Origin: Dyadobacter subterraneus
Lineage (GTDB): Bacteria; Bacteroidota; Bacteroidia; Cytophagales; Spirosomataceae
Assembly (NCBI RefSeq): GCF_015221875.1
Contig: NZ_JACYGY010000001.1
Span: 1,984,001 to 2,048,000 of the forward strand
Length of the DNA: 64,000 nt
Direction of reading: 5' to 3'
Shown here piece by piece: positions 1-9,778 of the stretch (positions within the stretch are counted from its first letter, which is position 1; every line of letters starts with the position of its first letter). The notes below the pieces were generated by a model. That model did not search any database. It was not told the origin of the DNA and was given only the letters and a program-made list of their open reading frames with translations. Position numbers and translations under genes: made by a program.

Positions 1-80
1 TGAAGTTATATCAAAAAAAATCCATAACAATCTGTTTAATAGATTATTATGTATTTTAAATTGTGAAAAAAAATTTCAAA

Positions 81-2483
81 TCAATCCATTCTTATCGCCT
101 TAACGGGATTCATAACCGCAGCTTTGTAGGTTACTAAACCAACCAATAGACAAACAACCGAAGAGAAAATGATACCTATGCCTGCAAAACTTATCCAGCC
201 AATTTCAACACGGTAAGCATAAGTTTGAAGCCATTTGTTCATGCTGAAAAATGCGAGCGGAAAAGCCGTCAGCATCGCTGCTGCAATCATCATCAAAAAT
301 TCCTGCAAAAACAACATGGTAACACTGGTATAGGACGCACCTAAAACTTTTCGGATACCAACTTCACGCGTTCTTCGTGACACATTTAGTGAAACCATTC
401 CTAAAATACCAAGCAAAACAATGATGACAGAAAGAATTGTGGCCACATTCGCAGCCTTTTTTAACTGCATTTCAGTTTTATAAAGTTTGGCCAGCGTATC
501 GTCCATAAAAGAATATTCAAAGGCAGTATCCGGCATTAAGGTTCGCCATTTACTTTCAATTGCGGCAATGGATTGGGAAACATTTCCGGCGGGGATTTTA
601 AAAGAAAGGAAACGGTAAATATTCGCATTTCGAATGTGGATAAAGGCCAAAGGCTTGATTGCCTTATGCATGGATTCAAAATGAAAGTTTTTAACAATTC
701 CACCAATGGTAAGTGGCGCCGAGTTGAAATGCATACGGATCTGTTGCCCAACAGCATCTGTCGGGTTTGTGTAGTCCAGTGATTTGGCCGCTTCTTCATT
801 CAGGACAATTTCGTCCGGCCTGAAAGCGTCTTCTTTAGCATGGAAAAATTTCCCTGCTAAAACAGACAACTGATAAGTGTCCGCATACTTTTCATCGGTG
901 GAAAGAAGCTGTGTATAAATTGACTGGGTTGAATCCTGGCCAATCTTATATAATCCCGTATTTCCGCCAAAATTTCCATTAGGGATTTCATAAGACAAAC
1001 TTACCTGGTTGACTTCCTTTAAATGAGACATTTCATCACGGATCGCTTCCATTTTCACAATTCCCTCCGGCGTCCAGTCGCGGGGCGTAGCGATGGAAAT
1101 GATGGATTCTTTGTTATAACCAAGATCTTTACTGAAAAAATAACTCACTTGACGGGCTACCAAAGTTGCGGCTACAAATACAAATAACGCAATCGAAAAC
1201 TGGGAAGCGATCAACATTCTCCGAAAAAGAATATTTTCCTTAACGGATTTAAGTTTTCCTTTAACCGACTCAACAGCCGGAAGCGCGGATAGAATAAATG
1301 CGGGGTAAATCCCTGCCAATAAAGCTGTGACAGATGCAATCAACACAATGATAATGAGGGAGTAGGGAAGAAGTGTGAAAACAGAACTGATCCTTTTCCC
1401 CAGCATATCTTCAAAATATGGGCGGAATATTTCGTAGAATCCGACGGATAAGAACATGGCTATAAATGCCAGAATGAAGGATTCGGCCAGGAGTTGGAAA
1501 ATTAATTGTTTTCGCATACTGCCGAGTACTTTCCGAACGCCAATTTCTTTTAATCTTGACGACGAATTGCCTATGGAAATATTCACAAAATTAACAACAG
1601 CCATGAGCAGAATGAAAATGGAAACACCCAAAAGTGTATAGATCATTTTTCTGACCAGACCGTTATTTTGTTCCATGTAAAAAGTTTTCAGCGGGGTAGG
1701 GTAAACCTGTAAATTAGCTCTGACATTTTCTGGTGTATTTGTTGCTAAAATCTGTGCAATTGGCTTTTCAAGATCTTTTGGCGTAATACCTTTTCTAAGC
1801 TCGATAAAAGTGATCATGTACGGAAATGACCAACTATCCGAGCCATTTCTGCCGTTTAAGCTTTTTAAGGGAATGAAAATTTCGGCCGGGAGTTTTAATA
1901 GATTGGTTACTGAATTATTGGGAAGACTTTTTAAAACGGCTGTAATCCGAAATTCCTGTTTGCCGCCGACAAAATTATCAAGGGTAATATTTTTATTTAA
2001 AACATCATTTGTCCCAAAATACTTGACGGCCTTTTCTTCGGTGATGGCAATTGAATTGGGTTGTGAAAGTGCTGTCCTGGCATCACCATAAACCAAAGGA
2101 AAACCATACATGGAAAGTAAAGTCGAGTCGCCAGCCTGTACTTCTTCGCGGAAATGTTTTTCACCATTTGATACCGCGACGGTTATTCCATCATAACGAT
2201 AATAGTTGGCGACCAGGTTCGGATATTCCTCTTTCAGCGTTTTTCCCAAAGGACCAAGCGTTCCAAAGTCGATGCCCAAATCCGGTTGCTTCCACTTGCT
2301 TTGCAGAATGTATTGGTTATCAGGATTGTTTAATACAGCATTTACCCGCAATTCACCCCAGACATAACTCCCGATCAGGAATGTAAATGTCATTCCGGCA
2401 GACAAGCTGAATATACTTACCAGTGAAAAGAATTTCCGTTTGACGAGATTTCGCCACGCGATTTTGAAGTAGTTTTCCAGCAT
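81..2483 (-). CDS. ABC transporter permease, MacB/FtsX type
   Basis: About 800 residues with the Bacteroidota double-FtsX layout. An N-terminal membrane helix follows the typical opening MLENYFKIAWRNL. Next come a large extracytoplasmic MacB_PCD-like domain, a first FtsX unit (SSSRLKEIGVRKVLGS), a second periplasmic part and a C-terminal FtsX unit with the repeated motif SRRTREVGIRKVLGAS. The start is placed at the internal Met because family members begin there; an ATG 33 bases upstream is possible. In the family such proteins export antimicrobial peptides, lipids or other substrates by mechanotransmission with a separate ATPase. No ATPase gene lies beside it, so the substrate is unknown. 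It lies downstream of the TonB receptor gene on the same strand, 96 bases away, and co-transcription is possible but not shown. Confidence 0.9.
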   Translation of the reverse strand: MLENYFKIAWRNLVKRKFFSLVSIFSLSAGMTFTFLIGSYVWGELRVNAVLNNPDNQYILQSKWKQPDLGIDFGTLGPLGKTLKEEYPNLVANYYRYDGITVAVSNGEKHFREEVQAGDSTLLSMYGFPLVYGDARTALSQPNSIAITEEKAVKYFGTNDVLNKNITLDNFVGGKQEFRITAVLKSLPNNSVTNLLKLPAEIFIPLKSLNGRNGSDSWSFPYMITFIELRKGITPKDLEKPIAQILATNTPENVRANLQVYPTPLKTFYMEQNNGLVRKMIYTLLGVSIFILLMAVVNFVNISIGNSSSRLKEIGVRKVLGSMRKQLIFQLLAESFILAFIAMFLSVGFYEIFRPYFEDMLGKRISSVFTLLPYSLIIIVLIASVTALLAGIYPAFILSALPAVESVKGKLKSVKENILFRRMLIASQFSIALFVFVAATLVARQVSYFFSKDLGYNKESIISIATPRDWTPEGIVKMEAIRDEMSHLKEVNQVSLSYEIPNGNFGGNTGLYKIGQDSTQSIYTQLLSTDEKYADTYQLSVLAGKFFHAKEDAFRPDEIVLNEEAAKSLDYTNPTDAVGQQIRMHFNSAPLTIGGIVKNFHFESMHKAIKPLAFIHIRNANIYRFLSFKIPAGNVSQSIAAIESKWRTLMPDTAFEYSFMDDTLAKLYKTEMQLKKAANVATILSVIIVLLGILGMVSLNVSRRTREVGIRKVLGASYTSVTMLFLQEFLMMIAAAMLTAFPLAFFSMNKWLQTYAYRVEIGWISFAGIGIIFSSVVCLLVGLVTYKAAVMNPVKAIRMD

Positions 2484-2579
2484 GAGGTTTTTTTGTACTA
2501 AAAGTAACGGCCTCAAAACTGCTAATCTAATGTATGAAAGCTATTTAACGATTTTTAACTTTCACACATCAGAATCTTC

Positions 2580-4997
2580 TTAAATTTTCACCTGAACTGT
2601 AACATAAAATCCTCGTCCGTCTGAGGGTAGAATTCCTGGTCCGGGATAGCCCGTAGCGCGACGGGTAAAATACATGCGGTTAGCCAGATTGTTGATACTT
2701 CCTTCAAATCTCAGTTTTTTGTATTCATATGAAACGCTGGCATCCATAATCGTGTAGGCAGGAATAATCCCGACTACACCTGTCACCCCGCCGTCAACTG
2801 CATTGGTTGCTTCGGTAAACTGGTCGGATAAATGGGTATATTGGAAAGATGCTTTCAGGTTTTTGTAACCAAACCGTACACCGGATTTCAGGTTGAATTT
2901 TGGCACAAACTCAACTTGTTTTCCTTTAACACCTACGATCTCACTTTCTTTATAAGTTGAATGAATGACTGCAATATTGGTAAATAACACGCCGCTGAAA
3001 TTTGTTTTTGGTATCAATAATCTCCAAAAATCAGCTTCACCATAAGATTCCAGTCCCATAATTACTGCCCGGCCAACATTTCCTCTTTTACGAAGGACGC
3101 GGTTGCTCTCATCATAAAATTGTACTTCTCCAATACGATTGTTGTAATTCAGATAAAAGCCACTAACATCAAAATTATAAAGTGAAGTTTGATAGCTTCT
3201 GATTCCAAGATCCAGCGAATGACCTTTTTCATCTTTCATATTTGGATCAATAACGGATGAAGGATTCGAAATCCGCATATCGCTGAAAGTGATCGAACGG
3301 TAATTCTGGGATAAATTTCCGTACATGTCCAGATGTGGTGCTGGTTTATAACTCAGTCCTAAACCGGCAATTACAAATTGTCGCCCATTGGTTCTGTATT
3401 CATCTGTTTTTGATATATTGATAATATTTCCTGCCAAATCTCTGGAAATATTTCCGTAGTAACCGTCTGCGATGGTACGAATATATTCAAAACGAATGCC
3501 TGGGGTGATTGAAAATTTATCATTGACATATAATATGTTTTCAGCAAAAACAGAAACATTCCGGTTTGGAAAACGGTAGTCATAAGTTACCAGTTTATCC
3601 GCATCAACAAAGTTGAAATTCGCATCTTTCCCATTACTTCCGGCTCCTTGTAAGCTGTGATTGAAACCGTGATAATATCTTGTTCCTACCAATAAAACAT
3701 TTTGTATTTTTCCGGTATAATAACGTTTAAGATATCTGGCTTCTGCGCCCCAGTTTGTAAAATCTCCTTTGATCAAATCTCTTTCGCTGTTATCATCAAC
3801 AGTCGCCACGCGGTTTGGCCGGAAACCCAGCGAATATCGGAAAGCCGATAAGCCAAAAACGCGAAGGTTAAATTCATTTGTCGCATTAAACTTATGGTCA
3901 AAATTTAAAGCAAGCATATTCCAGTTTACTTTGAACCAGTTGCGTTCGCGATTACTTTGACGGGGATCTGTATTAAACATGTCGTCGGATTGTCCGCCTG
4001 GCTGTTGAGCCAGATAATTCATGTGCGTAATATCAATGCCAACCTTCGTTTTTTCAGAAATTTGATAGTTGACATTTGAAAAAACGGTCACGTTATTAAA
4101 ATGTGAATTTGGTCTCCATCCGTCACCTCTTTTGTATTGAACAAAAGTGTAATAACTAAGTTTTCCAACCGTCCCGCTCACGCTCGTAAAGGAATTATAG
4201 AAACCGAATGAGCCAGTACTTTGTCTCACGACCAGTTCCACTTTTCGATTTTCAGTAGGCTTTTTCATTACAAAATTCAATAATCCGCCAAACTGCGTTC
4301 CGTATTGTAAAGATGCAGCGCCACGGATAATTTGAATTCTTCCCACAGCTTCAATCGGCGGCGTGTAGTAACTCTCAGGATATCCGAGCGCATCAGCGCT
4401 GATATCATAACCATTTTGCCGGACATTAAAATTGGAACTCCGGTTGGGATCCAAACCACGGCCGCCGATACTAAGCTGTAATCCGGCTCCGTCATTTTCA
4501 TAAATGTTAAGTCCCGGAACACGGGCGTAAACTTGTCGGGCATTGTTTGTTGCAAGATTTGCAACCAGCTTATCCGGTAAAATTACTTCTGTTTTTTTGC
4601 CTTCATAAATTCCCATATTTTCAACGCCGCGCATTCGGGTATAACCAAAATCGCTTTGTTTTTCAGTGACAGTAACTTCCTCCAGATCGTTTTCTCTGCT
4701 GTGTAATACAATTTTTAAAATAATCGGCTGGCCATCTGTTTTAATAGAATGCTGATATGATTTAAAATCGGGGTGGGAGATGTGCACGGTGTGATTACCC
4801 GGACTTATAACTGGAACTGAGAATTTTCCGTTTTCATCGCTTGTTGTACTATGCCCTCCTTTGGTCACAAAAATTGTACAGCCTTGAATGGGCAGGCTGT
4901 CTTTTTTTGAAATAATAATTCCCGAAAGCTGAGTTTGTGCCAGCGTTTTGGTCATTATCAGACAAAATAGAAAAATATTAAAAACCTTTAATTTCAT
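2580..4997 (-). CDS. TonB-dependent outer-membrane receptor (iron/siderophore type)
   Basis: An 805-residue protein with a signal peptide (about residues 1-20, ending TLAQ). A carboxypeptidase-regulatory-like beta-sandwich covers about 24-110, a plug domain about 125-245 (PGLNIYENDGAGLQLSIGG, then IQIIRGAASLQYGTQFGG), and a 22-strand-type barrel runs to the C terminus, ending in alternating hydrophobic residues. This is the FecA/siderophore receptor style rather than SusC, since no SusD gene follows. It is the last gene of the locus DUF4856-imelysin-HTTM-receptor, and its first 20 bases overlap the end of the HTTM gene. Iron or ferric-chelate import is inferred from family and context; the exact ligand cannot be read from the sequence. 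Confidence 0.92.
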   Translation of the reverse strand: MKLKVFNIFLFCLIMTKTLAQTQLSGIIISKKDSLPIQGCTIFVTKGGHSTTSDENGKFSVPVISPGNHTVHISHPDFKSYQHSIKTDGQPIILKIVLHSRENDLEEVTVTEKQSDFGYTRMRGVENMGIYEGKKTEVILPDKLVANLATNNARQVYARVPGLNIYENDGAGLQLSIGGRGLDPNRSSNFNVRQNGYDISADALGYPESYYTPPIEAVGRIQIIRGAASLQYGTQFGGLLNFVMKKPTENRKVELVVRQSTGSFGFYNSFTSVSGTVGKLSYYTFVQYKRGDGWRPNSHFNNVTVFSNVNYQISEKTKVGIDITHMNYLAQQPGGQSDDMFNTDPRQSNRERNWFKVNWNMLALNFDHKFNATNEFNLRVFGLSAFRYSLGFRPNRVATVDDNSERDLIKGDFTNWGAEARYLKRYYTGKIQNVLLVGTRYYHGFNHSLQGAGSNGKDANFNFVDADKLVTYDYRFPNRNVSVFAENILYVNDKFSITPGIRFEYIRTIADGYYGNISRDLAGNIINISKTDEYRTNGRQFVIAGLGLSYKPAPHLDMYGNLSQNYRSITFSDMRISNPSSVIDPNMKDEKGHSLDLGIRSYQTSLYNFDVSGFYLNYNNRIGEVQFYDESNRVLRKRGNVGRAVIMGLESYGEADFWRLLIPKTNFSGVLFTNIAVIHSTYKESEIVGVKGKQVEFVPKFNLKSGVRFGYKNLKASFQYTHLSDQFTEATNAVDGGVTGVVGIIPAYTIMDASVSYEYKKLRFEGSINNLANRMYFTRRATGYPGPGILPSDGRGFYVTVQVKI

Positions 4998-6327
4998 TAT
5001 CGAAGTGAGTTATCCAGGATTTGTGTTGGAATGATTCGGTTTCTGCGGCCAGATTAACATCGGGATTTATCAGTGGTCTTCCCAAACGGCCGTTAAGCGC
5101 GACGTAAGAATCTACATACACTTCCGGATTCGTGAATCCGTGCCGACTGTAATAATCCCGGAGTATATGGGCATACTGTAAAATCATGTCCGGCTGTGTG
5201 GACATAGCCTTTTCCTGTAAAGTGGTCAGAAACAAATTGTTATTTACAATCAGGCTTTTTCCTGTTTTATCTTTTATTTGAAATTGGGTATATCCTGCTT
5301 TTTCCATCAGCATTACCCGCCACGAAAAACGATAGCCTTCTTCTGTCCAAAATAATTCGCCGGGATATAATAAATAGCGGAAAGGCAGAGTCAGCTGAAT
5401 CAGAAAAAAAATTGAAAAAGTAAAAATTATACTATTAATAGTCAGTTTATTGGGCGTATACTTTTTGTCATTTGATAAAAACGAAACCGGTAAATTCAGC
5501 AGACTTGCCAATCTGGAAATTATGTTCTGATGAAATTGGCCGGAAAAGAAAATCAATGCCGTAACGATCATGATGTATGGAAACATGCCGATAGGAAAAA
5601 GCAGAGCGGTGAGGCCATGGAAAATGACTACGGCCACAAAAGCGTACGGTCGTGTTTTTTTGTTCCAAAGAAAAAATGGAATACTCAGATCATAAAAACA
5701 TCCAAACCAGCTGAATACATAAGCAATCCATTCATAATTGAAAAGAAAACCAATGACTGGCATGTCGTTTTTTGCAGGTAACCAGATTCTTAGCGGCAAG
5801 GCGTTCAGGAGCCAGTCACTATTTAATTTTGCCAGACCAGCATAAAAATAAAGTATGCAGACCATGACTTTGATTGAAAAAATGCACCAGGCCGGAATTA
5901 AGCTTGCTTGTATATTTTTATTCCGATAAGCGTCAATGGAAAAGTAAGCGTGAGCGGGCAAAAAGATCAGCATAAAACTGACAATACTTACAAAATAATA
6001 GTGATTGAGATAAGTGGATTTGTCGATCAGTTCAATGTAAGTAAAGCTTAGGAATAGTCCGATACTGGCAAATCTGTAAAATAAACCCAACGCCACCAAG
6101 AAGGCCGAAATAGCGCAAATGGTAAATAAAAAGTACGTGTATTCACCCAGCGGTTTTATAAATTCAAAACCATAAAACGGGAAAAAATACCTGGGTTGAA
6201 TATACAGCTGTCCGATCCAGCCTTTGCTCCAAAACCGTACTATGCTCAAAAAAAGCATGGTTCCAAAAGCAATCCTGAAAACGGCCAGGGGAGCGGCAGC
6301 AGTATAAGATCGTAAAATTTTAAGCAT
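4978..6327 (-). CDS. HTTM-domain membrane protein
   Basis: About 449 residues with many membrane helices in the first 320 (for example YFVSIVSFMLIFLPAHAYF), then a soluble C-terminal part. It resembles HTTM (horizontally transferred transmembrane) proteins, related to the vitamin K-dependent gamma-carboxylase. The motif LPLRIWLPA and the aromatic-rich loops fit, but a true carboxylase activity is not shown. I start it at the ATG giving MLKILRSY; an upstream ATG adds six residues. It overlaps the receptor gene by 20 bases and follows the imelysin gene by about 70 bases, an arrangement recurrent in Bacteroidota iron loci. Its role there is unknown; processing or insertion of a partner is a guess. 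Confidence 0.8.
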   Translation of the reverse strand: MLKILRSYTAAAPLAVFRIAFGTMLFLSIVRFWSKGWIGQLYIQPRYFFPFYGFEFIKPLGEYTYFLFTICAISAFLVALGLFYRFASIGLFLSFTYIELIDKSTYLNHYYFVSIVSFMLIFLPAHAYFSIDAYRNKNIQASLIPAWCIFSIKVMVCILYFYAGLAKLNSDWLLNALPLRIWLPAKNDMPVIGFLFNYEWIAYVFSWFGCFYDLSIPFFLWNKKTRPYAFVAVVIFHGLTALLFPIGMFPYIMIVTALIFFSGQFHQNIISRLASLLNLPVSFLSNDKKYTPNKLTINSIIFTFSIFFLIQLTLPFRYLLYPGELFWTEEGYRFSWRVMLMEKAGYTQFQIKDKTGKSLIVNNNLFLTTLQEKAMSTQPDMILQYAHILRDYYSRHGFTNPEVYVDSYVALNGRLGRPLINPDVNLAAETESFQHKSWITHFDNEIKGF

Positions 6328-6395
6328 GCTGAATAAGCAAGTCAAACAACGTAGAAATGAGTTTAGTGCATTGATAATCAGTGCGCTAATGATTG

Positions 6396-7544
6396 TCAGT
6401 CGCCGTCGTTATCAGTATAGGTAATTGCAATACTCATCGCCGAAGTCATATCTACCTTCAACATCCGAACGGCTTTTTGCATTTCCGTGTAAGTATCTTT
6501 CATCGCCTGATTATTTGTTTTTACCTCATCATAGAGACTTGGTTTTAGCACATTCAGCTTGGTTTTGATCGCTTCAAACTGTGTGTTTAAAGTTTCACTT
6601 AAAGTTTTTCCGGTTGCGCTGTCTTTTGCTCCCAAAGCGTTCAGATAGGTTTTCAATGAAGCTCCTTCAACACCGGTGGTAAAGTTTTTTCCATTGAAAA
6701 AGTCAACAAATGCCTGTTGAGCAGTTTTCGCCAGGGTTAACGACAAATCTTTTTTGTAAAAACTTTCTACTTTTTCAGCAGCCGGAATTCCGTTTAACAT
6801 CGCTCCGGAAGGAATACCGAATTTTCCTGACCGGATATATCTTTCATAATGAAGCACATAAGCGTTGACCATCAAAGATGATGAGGAGCTGATATCCAAT
6901 CCCGTTTTGCTCACAAAAGTTTCTCGCGCAGTACCCGCCCAGTCGGTTCTTACTTTGGTGATTAGTCCGCTCATTCTGTTGGTAAGCCGATCCAGATGTG
7001 CCAGACGTTTTGCCCCTTCCGTTGGTGCCGCGTAATATGCTAAAATGGCTGCGTCATTCGCCCCCACACCATTGATCATATAGTCCAAAGCTGGAAAACC
7101 CTGTCTGTCATAGGAGGCAGGGACTTCAAAATTTGGTGCGGTATCAGAAATATCGCTGGTGATGCCTGCAACATTTGCAGGGTAAATGTTGAAATAATTT
7201 CGGATTGAATATTTTTCACCCGGACCAAATTCAAAAAGCTCAGCCTTTTGCCATTCTACATATGCATCGGCCCAGGCTTGTCTGAGGGCTGTCAATTCCG
7301 ATTGCTCAGGTTTAGAGACGAAAGCCGTTTTTTTGGCAACCATCAAATCAAATTTGGTCTGAAAACTGGCGTAAGAAGGAATAATGATATTGTCGGCCAG
7401 GTTCGTCAACATATCTTTTCTATTCTTATCCTTGACATCAATGGTTTCTGCCGGAGCATCACCGCTTCCTGAACCTGAACACGACCATAATACACTTGCT
7501 AAAAACAAGATTACGGCACTTTTTTGAAAGTTAAGTAGTGTCAT
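6396..7544 (-). CDS. Imelysin family lipoprotein
   Basis: About 382 residues. A lipoprotein signal ends at the lipobox LWSC, followed by a Ser/Gly-rich linker, so the protein should be lipid-anchored at the envelope. The rest is all-helical and matches the imelysin (insulin-cleaving metalloprotease-like, IrpA) family. A central segment RQGFPALDYMING corresponds to the family's GxHxxE region, but the His is replaced, so peptidase activity is doubtful. Imelysins are iron-regulated envelope proteins implicated in iron uptake. I chose the start MTLLNFQKS because it gives a normal signal peptide directly after an AAAAAG stretch; an upstream start adds 13 residues. It lies between the DUF4856 and HTTM genes. 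Confidence 0.85.
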   Translation of the reverse strand: MTLLNFQKSAVILFLASVLWSCSGSGSGDAPAETIDVKDKNRKDMLTNLADNIIIPSYASFQTKFDLMVAKKTAFVSKPEQSELTALRQAWADAYVEWQKAELFEFGPGEKYSIRNYFNIYPANVAGITSDISDTAPNFEVPASYDRQGFPALDYMINGVGANDAAILAYYAAPTEGAKRLAHLDRLTNRMSGLITKVRTDWAGTARETFVSKTGLDISSSSSLMVNAYVLHYERYIRSGKFGIPSGAMLNGIPAAEKVESFYKKDLSLTLAKTAQQAFVDFFNGKNFTTGVEGASLKTYLNALGAKDSATGKTLSETLNTQFEAIKTKLNVLKPSLYDEVKTNNQAMKDTYTEMQKAVRMLKVDMTSAMSIAITYTDNDGD

Positions 7545-7622
7545 CTTTTTAAACAATAATAGTGGACTGATGCGCATGCACACCAGTCCACCGGGGAAAT
7601 TAATAACGAAATTTATCAGATC

Positions 7623-8816
7623 TTAAAGCTTGAATTTAGCCTTGATAGCGTCAGAAGCTGCATTGATTTTATCAGGAGTTAAGTCCCAGAAACCATTTGC
7701 TGAACCAACAAGTCCAACCAAAATAGCATCAGAAAAAGCAGCATCCGCACCATTGATCGAAGCATAACGCAAAGAGTAAATGAATCCAAGACCTTCACCC
7801 ATGGCATGTGCACGTGCAGCATCCGTAGTTGAAGTTTTCCATTTGCCCAAATAACCTACTGCCGCTTGTGCAATAGCTCTTTCCATTTCTGTTCTGATGA
7901 AAGTTGCCTGTGTTTTCAATTCGGTCGCATCGTTGTTCACGATAGCAGCACGACCTTTTACAAACGCAGGATGGATTTTTGCGTAGCTGGCCTTGTTGTA
8001 TTCCCAGATGTAAGATCCAAGGAAAGATTCCGAAGTTCCTCTAACAGCATCCGTAGAGCCTGCAAGGTAAACCGGATTTAAAGTCAACAAACCGTATGCC
8101 TCGTCCCAGTTGTGTTCCAAAGCAGTATATTTTTGACCTGATACCAGCGTTTTGTTGTCGGCTTCAAGACCTTTTACTAATAATACATTGGAAATATAAT
8201 CCAGCTGAAGAGCTCCGATTAAGCCTTTTTGAATAATTTGAGCATGCTCAATTCCCTTTGCATCAAGAAGATAAGTTCCTGATTTTCCGGCTACACCTTT
8301 AGAAGCTGCTTTCTTGACAGATTTACTAGCTTCTGCATGTGCTGCAAAACTTGTTTCAAGATACGTGTTAGCGGCAGTGATTTCCGCCGCAGTTTTGGAA
8401 GAAGCCGTTTTGTCTTTCAACTGAACACCAGAAGAATTCAAAGTTGCTCCAACGATTTTCAAAGAAGGTACGTCAACAAAAGCATTCGATGTATTTGCAA
8501 ACATGTTTTTCATCACCGCAGCGTCCAATGTGGCTGAATCTCTAACGGCTGCTCCCAAGTAATAATTAAGTGCCTGAAACATTCTGTAGCGGTTGTTGCC
8601 GGATGACAGATCAACTGTTGTGTCGCCTTTTGCATCAATAAAAAGCGCTTTGTACGGTGTGGTTGGAGTAACTTTTGCGTAATCGATTTTGGTGCGTAGG
8701 TCAACAGCAACGGGTGGTGCAGGAACATCGTCGTCGTCATCGCTGCATGAGGATAGACTAACCGCTACTATTGCCGCGAACAACAGCGATTTCATTGTAA
8801 AATTGCTTTTCAACAT
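7623..8816 (-). CDS. DUF4856 domain lipoprotein
   Basis: 397 residues. The signal peptide ends in the lipobox LSSC, followed by the acidic stretch SDDDDD typical of surface-exposed Bacteroidota lipoproteins. The remainder matches the DUF4856 family (internal YKALFIDAKGDTTVDLSSG-type opening and ALEHNWDEAYGLLTLNP). This is the first gene of the locus. Downstream spacing to the imelysin gene is about 80 bases, so one transcript is likely. Two candidate Fur boxes lie 50-110 bases upstream. The biochemical role is unknown; context suggests binding or delivery of iron compounds at the cell surface. A second in-frame Met eight codons downstream could be the true start. Confidence 0.85.
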   Translation of the reverse strand: MLKSNFTMKSLLFAAIVAVSLSSCSDDDDDVPAPPVAVDLRTKIDYAKVTPTTPYKALFIDAKGDTTVDLSSGNNRYRMFQALNYYLGAAVRDSATLDAAVMKNMFANTSNAFVDVPSLKIVGATLNSSGVQLKDKTASSKTAAEITAANTYLETSFAAHAEASKSVKKAASKGVAGKSGTYLLDAKGIEHAQIIQKGLIGALQLDYISNVLLVKGLEADNKTLVSGQKYTALEHNWDEAYGLLTLNPVYLAGSTDAVRGTSESFLGSYIWEYNKASYAKIHPAFVKGRAAIVNNDATELKTQATFIRTEMERAIAQAAVGYLGKWKTSTTDAARAHAMGEGLGFIYSLRYASINGADAAFSDAILVGLVGSANGFWDLTPDKINAASDAIKAKFKL

Positions 8817-8865
8817 TCGTGAAGTGAGTTTTTGTTAGGATATGAAGCAACATTCGGCACCAATT

Positions 8866-8925
8866 ATTTAGACTAATACCAAATGAGCATCACAAACATA
8901 TGTATTATTTAGAATTAGAACAAAT
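8866..8925 (-). promoter_or_regulatory. Two candidate Fur boxes upstream of iron locus
   Basis: Two 19-base sites with the same frame occur at 8866-8884 (ATTTAGACTAATACCAAAT) and 8907-8925 (ATTTAGAATTAGAACAAAT). Both begin ATTTAGA and end AAAT, are partly dyad-symmetric, and are spaced 41 bases apart. They resemble the ATTTAGAnT...CTAAAT type of Fur box. Their place before a TonB/imelysin locus supports iron regulation, but this is inference. Confidence 0.4.
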
Positions 8926-9033
8926 TGTTTATTCTTTTTGCACGAAATAATTGATCAGTATCATTACACTTCAAATGAAGCGCAGCCTTCAACCAGATGA
9001 TATTCAACAGGATAAAACAAGCATAAAAAATAA

Positions 9034-9078
9034 AAAACTCCTGAGAAAAATCCGGTTAGGGAATTTCTCAGGAGTTTT
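9034..9078 (-). terminator. Rho-independent terminator after msrB
   Basis: A perfect 15-base inverted repeat (AAAACTCCTGAGAAA against TTTCTCAGGAGTTTT) with a 15-base loop lies just after the msrB stop codon. A/T tracts occur on both sides, so it could act in either direction. Confidence 0.85.
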
Positions 9079-9106
9079 AAAACGAGGTTGGCTTAGTTAA
9101 ACTTTA

Positions 9107-9664
9107 TTACTTTCCGCCCTTGGCTTCTTTCTTGTTTTTCTTTGCGTAACTTTTTTCAGCCGTTTTTGCTTTTTCAAAATCCAGTACGACACCATTGATA
9201 CAATAGCGTAAGCCTGTTGGTGGCGGTCCGTCATCAAAAACGTGGCCTAAATGCGATTTACATCTTCCGCAAGTAACTTCCGTTCTAACCATTCCTAACG
9301 ATTTGTCGGTATGATAAACGATAGAAGTTTTGCTGATAGGTTCGTAGAAACTTGGCCAGCCGCAACCGCTATCAAATTTAGTATCACTTTTGAAAAGTGG
9401 ATTACCACAAACTGCACAGTAATAGGTTCCTATCTCTTTTGAAGTTTCAAATTTGCTCGTGCCGGGACGCTCTGTTCCTTTCAATCTCGCCACCTGAAAA
9501 ACTTCTGCCGGAAGAATCTTTTTCCACTCCGTTTCTGATGTTGTGACCTTACTGGTGTCGGTATGAGAGTAAACCGGGCTTTTTGGTGTCGTAATCTGAG
9601 CATATGAACTTTGAAACCAAAATGCCAATACGCTGCAAACTAGCATCACTAACTTAATTCTCAT
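9107..9664 (-). CDS. msrB: Peptide-methionine (R)-S-oxide reductase, exported
   Basis: 185 residues. A Sec signal peptide (about 1-22, ending SYAQ) directs the enzyme to the periplasm. The MsrB fold follows, with two zinc-binding CxxC pairs at C83/C86 and C132/C135, the active-site region SGCGWPSFY and the catalytic Cys at about C155 in [11 protein letters not shown]. It reduces methionine-R-sulfoxide in oxidised envelope proteins, which requires periplasmic thiol supply. The C terminus is Lys-rich. It is a single-gene unit with its own terminator. Confidence 0.93.
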   Translation of the reverse strand: MRIKLVMLVCSVLAFWFQSSYAQITTPKSPVYSHTDTSKVTTSETEWKKILPAEVFQVARLKGTERPGTSKFETSKEIGTYYCAVCGNPLFKSDTKFDSGCGWPSFYEPISKTSIVYHTDKSLGMVRTEVTCGRCKSHLGHVFDDGPPPTGLRYCINGVVLDFEKAKTAEKSYAKKNKKEAKGGK

Positions 9665-9778
9665 ATGTTTTTAGTTTGAAATCCTGATGTAAAAAATATA
9701 CGAAATTTGTATCCGTAAAGATTAAACATTACGAAATTTGTCAATGTTCCGTTTGGTCAAAAATAGAGAGATTCAATA

